NCBI GenBank assembly: GCA_003149065.1
Contig: QGFZ01000002.1
Coordinates: forward strand, 620,001 to 684,000
Origin: Ruminococcaceae bacterium R-25
GTDB lineage: Bacteria > Bacillota > Clostridia > Saccharofermentanales > Saccharofermentanaceae
Direction of reading: 5' to 3'
Length of the DNA stretch: 64,000 nucleotides
The translations under genes were made by a program, and so were the position numbers. Position 1 is the stretch's first letter. Every line of letters starts with the position of its first letter. Below, piece by piece: positions 59,381 through 64,000 of the stretch. The notes under the pieces are model-generated. The model had not been told where the DNA came from. It worked only from the letters and a program-made list of their open reading frames with translations, and made no database searches.

Positions 59381-60028
59381 ATGGCTAGAATGAGAACTAA
59401 GCGCAATATCCCTGCGCGCATGGAAAAATGTCATGAGCGCTGGTTTGACGCGCCCATGTTAAACCGCGGAAAGTGGAGAGAAGCCTGCGGCTTTGCCGAA
59501 GACGTTCCGGTCTGGCTCGAGATCGGCTGCGGCAAGGGCAAATTCTGCACCGAGATGGCTTTAAGACATCCCGAAGTCCTTTATATCGCTATGGAAAGGG
59601 ATGCTTCCGTTACTCTGGCTGCGATCGAGAAGGCTCATGAACTTGAGATCCCCAACCTCTTCTTTATCAGAGGCGATGCAGGCATTATCGAGAACTATTT
59701 CGCAGAGAATGAAGTAAACAGGATATTCCTGAACTTCTCAGATCCGTGGACAAGGCAGAACAAGCCCAAGAGACGTCTTACTTACAGGGATTTTCTTGCT
59801 AAATACAAGGTCATGATGAGAGATGGCGGAGCCATTGAATTCAAGACCGATAACGACGATCTTTTCGATTTCTCTTTAGGAGAATTTGAGGCTATGGGAT
59901 TCACATTGACAGATGTCACCAGAGACCTTCATAACAGCGAATGGAATGAGGAGAATATCCGCACGGAATTCGAGCAGAAGTTCGCTGACCAGGGCATCAC
60001 GATCAAGAGAGTTGTAGCAAATTTGTAA
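59381..60028 (+). CDS. trmB: tRNA (guanine-N7-)-methyltransferase
   Basis: 215 residues from ATG 59381, 4 nt after the HIT stop; ATG 59390 is an alternative. GGAG (59361-59364) is somewhat distant. TrmB signatures: the SAM motif WLEIGCGKGKFCTEMA, YIAMERDASV, FIRGDAG and the diagnostic IFLNFSDPWTRQNKPKRRLT, then AIEFKTDND and a C-terminal RTEFEQKFADQG. It makes m7G46 in tRNA. With alaS it forms a small tRNA-related operon. Confidence 0.95.
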   Translation: MARMRTKRNIPARMEKCHERWFDAPMLNRGKWREACGFAEDVPVWLEIGCGKGKFCTEMALRHPEVLYIAMERDASVTLAAIEKAHELEIPNLFFIRGDAGIIENYFAENEVNRIFLNFSDPWTRQNKPKRRLTYRDFLAKYKVMMRDGGAIEFKTDNDDLFDFSLGEFEAMGFTLTDVTRDLHNSEWNEENIRTEFEQKFADQGITIKRVVANL

Positions 60029-60046
60029 TTTCAGGACCACACGAAT

Positions 60047-60739
60047 ATGGAACTCAATAAATGTCCCAACTGCTCGGGTAAACTTGCGCTTGCAAAGAAC
60101 AGAAAGAGACTTGTCTGTTCATACTGCGGAAGCGAGTTCCCTTTGGATGAAATCACAAAAAGCGAGATAAGCGGCCAGCCCGTAAACATGGACTGGTTCA
60201 TCTATGATTGGGACTTTGAGAGCCTGATGGCGAATGACGCCTGCAAAACTGTGGTCCAGTCCTTTATCAGGACATTAAATGAGTTCGAGACATCTTCCAA
60301 GATCGAATCCTATATCCGCGAGTACCTTATGGGCTTTGATGATGTATCGGCAAACGGTATCCGCGAAGAGAACATGAGAGATGTCGTAAGGCGCCTTATG
60401 CCGAACTTTCTTCCGGGCGAACGCGTCATCCTCTTTTACGATGACGGAGTGTTTGTCCACGGTAAGACAGGTATCCTGATTACAAATAAGCGCACGTTCT
60501 TTGTCGAGAGAAAGACTTTCAGGGACGTAAAGCATGTGACGATCCCTTATATCGATATCTCTTGTTCAATGGGATATCCAATTGTACGTCTGGGCGATAA
60601 ATATAAAAATGATGTCGGAGGCGGCAGCGGATTTATATCACACTTCGATCTTGAGGGTGCGGTAACGGCACTCATCTGTGCTTTTGCATTCGAAGAAAGG
60701 CCTGACAGACCGAAGATTAAGCTTTGTGACAGCCTTTGA
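60047..60739 (+). CDS. Zinc-ribbon protein with PH/GRAM-like C-terminal domain
   Basis: 230 residues from ATG 60047. An N-terminal zinc ribbon has C6, C9, C24 and C27. It is followed by a helical middle (about 40-110) and a C-terminal beta-rich part (VILFYDDGVFVHGKTGILITNKRTFF) that looks like the bacterial PH/YokE-type domain. No transmembrane segment and no catalytic motif. It is the last gene after alaS-hit-trmB, 18 nt behind trmB. Function unknown. Its stop lies 9 nt from the end of the converging gene. Confidence 0.75.
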   Translation: MELNKCPNCSGKLALAKNRKRLVCSYCGSEFPLDEITKSEISGQPVNMDWFIYDWDFESLMANDACKTVVQSFIRTLNEFETSSKIESYIREYLMGFDDVSANGIREENMRDVVRRLMPNFLPGERVILFYDDGVFVHGKTGILITNKRTFFVERKTFRDVKHVTIPYIDISCSMGYPIVRLGDKYKNDVGGGSGFISHFDLEGAVTALICAFAFEERPDRPKIKLCDSL

Positions 60740-60748
60740 TCTTTAGGG

Positions 60749-62236
60749 TTATTTCTTTTCGAAAAGAAGAACTCCGCCTTCGTGGTAAGTTAATTCATAA
60801 TCATCATCGTGCAGTAGAGATTCCAAAAGGTATCTGTCATTATTCTCGCCCAATATGAGGTAATTGAACTGATATCTGTCTGTGAAGTCACGATAATACA
60901 TGCGTGCGGATCTCAGGTCGTAATATTCGCCAAAATATTCATAATCTTCGTTATTCTGCTGTAAGAATAATTCTGCTCTCCCGTCGATATAAGGGTGGAA
61001 ACCTTTATATTCAAGATACTGACCATCATTGAAATTAGTGTAGAGGATAATGGGTTCCTCACTTCTTTTAAGTATTTCGATAACCTCGTCTAAACGTTCA
61101 TAATGAGCCGTGCTGCCGGGAATGGCTTCTATGGATTTTATGAGCTTATAAGCTGATACAAACACCGTGACCAGTACCAAAATAACAGCTGTAAAAACCT
61201 CCACGCGCTTGGTTATCTTTGTCTTCAACTTATCCGGGATCTTTACTTCAATGTCCTTAAGCACAAAGGAGAAGGCTATGATTCCAAAGATAATGAAATA
61301 AGGTATGCCCTTTACATGCAAAAGACCGAGTAAAAGCGTACCCAGGAACAAGCAGAAGAATCGCACGGAAAATTCTCTCTTCTTGACAAAGAAACTGATT
61401 ATTCCGAGCATAATGACCAGAATGATCAATACCTTACCGTAATGCATACCCATATTGACCGGTTGCATTTCGACTATAGATTCACCAAGTTTATTTGGAC
61501 CATATGAAGAGGTCAGGTATATTACGTTATCGAGTCCGTATGGATTAACAAAACCAATAGCGGCACTGACTGCCAAAGCGGCCATCATATAAAGGATATT
61601 TCCGTTTGCTTCCAATTTAAAGGACTTGATCTTTACCGGAATAGCTCCCGCAATATATGGAAGCATAAACACGAACAGCATGGGCCACATAGAGGCATGG
61701 AGATTGATCAGGGCCAATGACAGCACCGGGATCCAGATCAGATACTTGTTTTTCTTTGTTTGCACATGCTTTTCAAGCAGATAGATCTCTGCCAAAAGGA
61801 TGTTATAGGTGAAAATCTGTGGCCTCGTGACTATGAAAGGGTTGAAGATAATCACATCAGTGACCACGGAAAGGATCACTGTAACCAGTTCGTTCTTTGT
61901 TATAAGCAGGATAATGCGGTAAGTTAACACGCAGATCAATGCGTAGCAAATGTACAATACCGCGAAAAGTCCGATTTTACCTAAACGGGAATAGGCAAGG
62001 TAGAAAATCACAGTGCTGAGCCACTGTTGAAGAACGATTTTCATATTTGAATGCATAGAGAGAAAATCCGTATGCGGGAAGCCATTATTTAATATATATT
62101 CACCGGTCGGATACAGGAAATAAAAGTCGTTGTCTATAGTCCTGAATTGAAAAAAGGCGACAACAATGGGAAATAAGAGGATGATGGCTTTCAGCCATTT
62201 GGGCAGTCTGTTTTTGACAAGTTGAGGTTCTATCAT
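60749..62236 (-). CDS. Polytopic membrane protein, GT-C glycosyltransferase-like
   Basis: 495 residues from ATG 62236, with GGAG 7 nt upstream; an in-frame start 27 codons earlier lacks a site. About ten to eleven transmembrane helices. The first outer loop has FRTIDNDFYFLYPTGEYI and HTDFLSMHSNMKIVLQQWLS, a placement of acidic residues and aromatic/Trp residues as in GT-C enzymes. A C-terminal soluble domain (about 395-495: ILYTNFNDGQYLEYKG, YIDGRAELF) is typical of this group of uncharacterised proteins. Monocistronic. Substrate unknown. AT-rich third positions are slightly more common than in its neighbours. Confidence 0.75.
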   Translation of the reverse strand: MIEPQLVKNRLPKWLKAIILLFPIVVAFFQFRTIDNDFYFLYPTGEYILNNGFPHTDFLSMHSNMKIVLQQWLSTVIFYLAYSRLGKIGLFAVLYICYALICVLTYRIILLITKNELVTVILSVVTDVIIFNPFIVTRPQIFTYNILLAEIYLLEKHVQTKKNKYLIWIPVLSLALINLHASMWPMLFVFMLPYIAGAIPVKIKSFKLEANGNILYMMAALAVSAAIGFVNPYGLDNVIYLTSSYGPNKLGESIVEMQPVNMGMHYGKVLIILVIMLGIISFFVKKREFSVRFFCLFLGTLLLGLLHVKGIPYFIIFGIIAFSFVLKDIEVKIPDKLKTKITKRVEVFTAVILVLVTVFVSAYKLIKSIEAIPGSTAHYERLDEVIEILKRSEEPIILYTNFNDGQYLEYKGFHPYIDGRAELFLQQNNEDYEYFGEYYDLRSARMYYRDFTDRYQFNYLILGENNDRYLLESLLHDDDYELTYHEGGVLLFEKK

Positions 62237-62364
62237 ATCCTGGCTCCGGAGAATTATTAATAAAATTATAGCACGCTGATAATGAAGCAAAAATCGTTTG
62301 AGGGAAAATGGGGGCAATATGCCATTTTTTAATTAAAATTTACATTCTAATGACAAAAATAATA

Positions 62365-62393
62365 TGGAAAACCCCTACCCAGTGGAGTAGAAT
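62365..62393 (+). promoter_or_regulatory. Candidate promoter of gap
   Basis: TGGAAA (62365-62370), a 17-nt spacer and TAGAAT (62388-62393). The leader is about 67 nt, ending in a near-perfect TAGGAGGAATT (62452-62462). Confidence 0.45.
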
Positions 62394-62467
62394 TCTTACG
62401 GTGCAGATGAATTAGCACTAGTTAAAGTTTAATAATCCCGGTTAAGGGAATTTAGGAGGAATTCAAT

Positions 62468-63502
62468 ATGGCAGTAAAAGTTGCGATTAACGGTTTCGGT
62501 CGTATCGGTCGTCTTGCTTTCAGACAGATGTTCGGTGCTGAGGGTTATGAGATTGTAGCTATCAACGATCTTACAAAGCCTTCCATGCTCGCTCACCTTC
62601 TCAAGTATGACACAGCTCAGGGCGGATATGCTGGTGTATTCGGCGAGAATAAGCACACAGTAACATCTGACGACGAAGCTAACACAATCACAGTTGACGG
62701 CAAGTTGCTTAAGATCTACAAGGAACCCGATGCAAACAATTGTCCTTGGGGCGAGCTCGGTGTTGACGTAGTTCTCGAGTGCTCCGGTTTCTACACATCA
62801 AAGGAAAAGGCACAGGCTCACATCAATGCTGGTGCTAAGAAGGTTGTTATCTCTGCTCCTGCAGGAAACGATCTCCCTACAATTGTTTACAACGTTAACC
62901 ACACAACACTTACAGCTGATGATAAGATCATCTCTGCAGCTTCCTGCACAACAAACTGCCTTGCTCCTATGACAAAGGCTCTCAATGATTATGCAGCTAT
63001 CCAGAGCGGTATCATGACAACAGTTCACGCTTACACAGGCGACCAGATGATCCTTGACGGTCCTCAGAGAAAGGGTGACCTCCAGAGAGCAAGAGCTGGT
63101 GCTGCTAACATCGTACCTAACTCTACAGGCGCTGCTAAGGCTATCGGCCTTGTTATCCCTGAGCTCAACGGCAAGCTCATCGGTGCTGCTCAGAGAGTTC
63201 CTACATTCACAGGTTCTACAACAATCCTTCACGCTGTTGTTAAGGGTGATGTTACAGTTGATGGCATCAACGCTGCTATGAAGGCTGCTACAAACGAGTC
63301 TTTCGGCTACACAGAAGAGAAGCTCGTTTCTTCTGACATCGTTGGTATGAGATTCGGTTCACTCTTCGATGCTAACCAGACAATGGTTTCCAAGATGGAT
63401 GACGGCAACTCACTCGTTCAGGTTGTTGCTTGGTACGACAACGAGAATTCTTACACATCTCAGATGGTAAGAACAATCAAGTACTTCGCAGAGCTCGGCT
63501 AA
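62468..63502 (+). CDS. gap: Glyceraldehyde-3-phosphate dehydrogenase
   Basis: 344 residues from ATG 62468 with AGGAGG upstream. NAD-dependent glycolytic enzyme: [18 protein letters not shown] (Rossmann), the active-site [13 protein letters not shown] (C160) and the C-terminal [19 protein letters not shown]. Length is typical. Codon use is extreme (nearly all Thr as ACA, many GCT), a sign of very high expression. It is transcribed alone with its own terminator, not in a pgk-tpi cluster. Confidence 0.97.
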   Translation: MAVKVAINGFGRIGRLAFRQMFGAEGYEIVAINDLTKPSMLAHLLKYDTAQGGYAGVFGENKHTVTSDDEANTITVDGKLLKIYKEPDANNCPWGELGVDVVLECSGFYTSKEKAQAHINAGAKKVVISAPAGNDLPTIVYNVNHTTLTADDKIISAASCTTNCLAPMTKALNDYAAIQSGIMTTVHAYTGDQMILDGPQRKGDLQRARAGAANIVPNSTGAAKAIGLVIPELNGKLIGAAQRVPTFTGSTTILHAVVKGDVTVDGINAAMKAATNESFGYTEEKLVSSDIVGMRFGSLFDANQTMVSKMDDGNSLVQVVAWYDNENSYTSQMVRTIKYFAELG

Positions 63503-63530
63503 TAATTGGCTTTAAGAAATTGATTAAAAG

Positions 63531-63557
63531 AGGCTGTCCGGCGACGGGCAGCCTTTT
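63531..63557 (+). terminator. Rho-independent terminator after gap
   Basis: AGGCTGTCC (63531-63539) pairs with GGGCAGCCT (63546-63554) with one G-U pair, a 6-nt loop and a run of T (63554-63558). Confidence 0.85.
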
Positions 63558-63638
63558 TAGTTGGGAAGAGTTTTTGATGGGTAGCTTATTTGATGGGTTT
63601 CTTTTTCGATGGGCCGCCTTTTTCGCGAATGACTGAAA

Positions 63639-63749
63639 TTGACAGAAAACTGTACGAAAACAGCTCAAATTGTCAATAAAACCGTCAAAAAGGGCGTTAT
63701 TGACAATTTTATTGACGATTTTGGTCATTTCCGTACAGTTTTTTGTCAA
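63639..63749. repeat. Nested inverted repeats with repeated TTGAC/GTCAA units
   Basis: Outer arms TTGACAGAAAACTGTACG (63639-63656) and CGTACAGTTTTTTGTCAA (63732-63749) match at 17 of 18 positions. Inner arms AAATTGTCAATAA (63667-63679) and TTATTGACAATTT (63697-63709) match perfectly around a 17-nt loop. Extra GTCAA/TTGAC units occur at 63684-63688 and 63711-63715. It could form a long hairpin or cruciform, or be a cluster of operator half-sites. No nearby gene explains it. Confidence 0.8.
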
Positions 63750-63913
63750 ACGTTCTGTCACATGTTTATGGGGTAAAGCTTCGCTATCAAGATGGAAAAA
63801 TGTAAACCTTCAACCCGAGCTATATTGGTCTCGAAAAAAGCGTGGCCACGCGCTAATCACATTTATATTATTTATATAAGAAATATACGCGTGCGCGCGA
63901 GAGAAAAGACAAA

Positions 63914-64000
63914 TCAGAGATTAATCTCTACGACAGTTGCTTCAGGCGCAGAGAAGATCCTGAAGGGGAGGATGCCGCAGCCGACACCTCTTGATACGAA
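63914..64000 (-). CDS. Metallophosphoesterase, C-terminal end (runs off the right edge)
   Basis: Only the last 28 codons and stop (TGA, 63916-63914) are visible. They read FVSRGVGCGILPFRIFSAPE and then ATVVEINL. This ending (SRGxG, PxR, PE followed by a hydrophobic strand) is typical of calcineurin-like phosphoesterases of the YkuE/YaeI type. The rest lies outside the window, so the metal-binding motifs cannot be checked. Confidence 0.7.
   Translation of the reverse strand, partial: FVSRGVGCGILPFRIFSAPEATVVEINL

Larger units (their letters stand above)
63503..63913. other. 411-bp intergenic region after gap
   Basis: It contains the gap terminator, a nested inverted-repeat element (63639-63749), a 12-bp palindrome GCGTGGCCACGC (63840-63851) and AT-rich sequence before a GCGTGCGCGCG run. 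Short open frames here lack ribosome sites and family features, so I call none of them a gene. Confidence 0.7.

Noticed and set aside
63840-63851. Palindrome GCGTGGCCACGC as an attachment or recombination site
   Set aside because: A single 12-bp palindrome without a second copy or an integrase nearby is not enough support.
63670-63879. A 69-codon plus-strand reading frame in the gene-free region after gap
   Set aside because: It has no ribosome site, starts inside the inverted repeat, and shows no family features.

Overview
This window looks like ordinary chromosome from an anaerobic, fermentative Gram-positive bacterium of the class Clostridia (Bacillota). The support is acetate formation by Pta-AckA, a KtrAB potassium system, the DapL route to diaminopimelate, an AGXT-type aminotransferase next to SerA, an Mrp-type Fe-S ATPase, the non-mevalonate isoprenoid enzymes IspD and IspF, sigma-A-like promoters (TTGACA/TATAAT, often extended TGn-TATAAT), strong AGGAGG-type ribosome sites and frequent ATGA or TAATG gene overlaps. 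I cannot name the genus from the sequence. I see no rRNA, tRNA, phage, transposon or CRISPR array.

Layout. 1-6.6 kb: the 5' part of tmcAL (minus), a membrane-anchored unknown, pta-ackA with its terminator, then ktrB-ktrA (minus). 6.7-9.3 kb: a YidC-like domain fused to an LTA-synthase/sulfatase-like domain. 9.4-22.4 kb: pcrA, then a tightly packed run dgt-yfbR-glucosaminidase-cohesin/cadherin surface protein-gtrA-folC-membrane protein-thrC, ended by a terminator. 22.4-28.2 kb: carA, a carB-dapF fusion and a HAD phosphatase. 28.2-34.3 kb: an EamA transporter (minus), then Gfo/Idh oxidoreductase-queT-rsmC-like-CmpB-like membrane protein, and mrp-lipoprotein-ispF from a separate promoter. 34.3-37.8 kb (minus): radA-ispD and dapL. 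38-45.3 kb: a degenerate AMP-ligase-like protein, a DUF885 lipoprotein and a giant PP2C-like/disordered/LysM transmembrane protein. 45.4-50 kb: the serine genes (aminotransferase, serA), followed by a GH32-like protein with a substituted nucleophile and a compact RluA-like protein. 49.9-55 kb (minus): DUF1015-flavin oxidoreductase-DUF2298 (YYY) membrane protein. 55-60.7 kb: a WYL regulator, an unusual alaS, a HIT protein, trmB and a zinc-ribbon protein. 60.7-64 kb: a GT-C-like membrane protein (minus), gap, a 411-bp intergenic region with nested inverted repeats, and the 3' end of a metallophosphoesterase (minus).

How it fits together. Central metabolism (gap, pta-ackA), amino-acid and cell-wall precursor synthesis (thrC, serA, dapL, dapF), pyrimidine/arginine precursor supply (carAB), folate (folC), isoprenoids (ispD, ispF), genome and dNTP upkeep (pcrA, radA, dgt, yfbR) and translation (alaS, trmB, tmcAL, queT) are interleaved with many uncharacterised envelope proteins. 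The most unusual items are the CarB-DapF and YidC-sulfatase fusions, the PP2C-like/LysM transmembrane protein, several catalytically degenerate paralogues (GH32, AMP-ligase, PP2C-like, YidC-like) and an AlaS with a cysteine-rich insertion.
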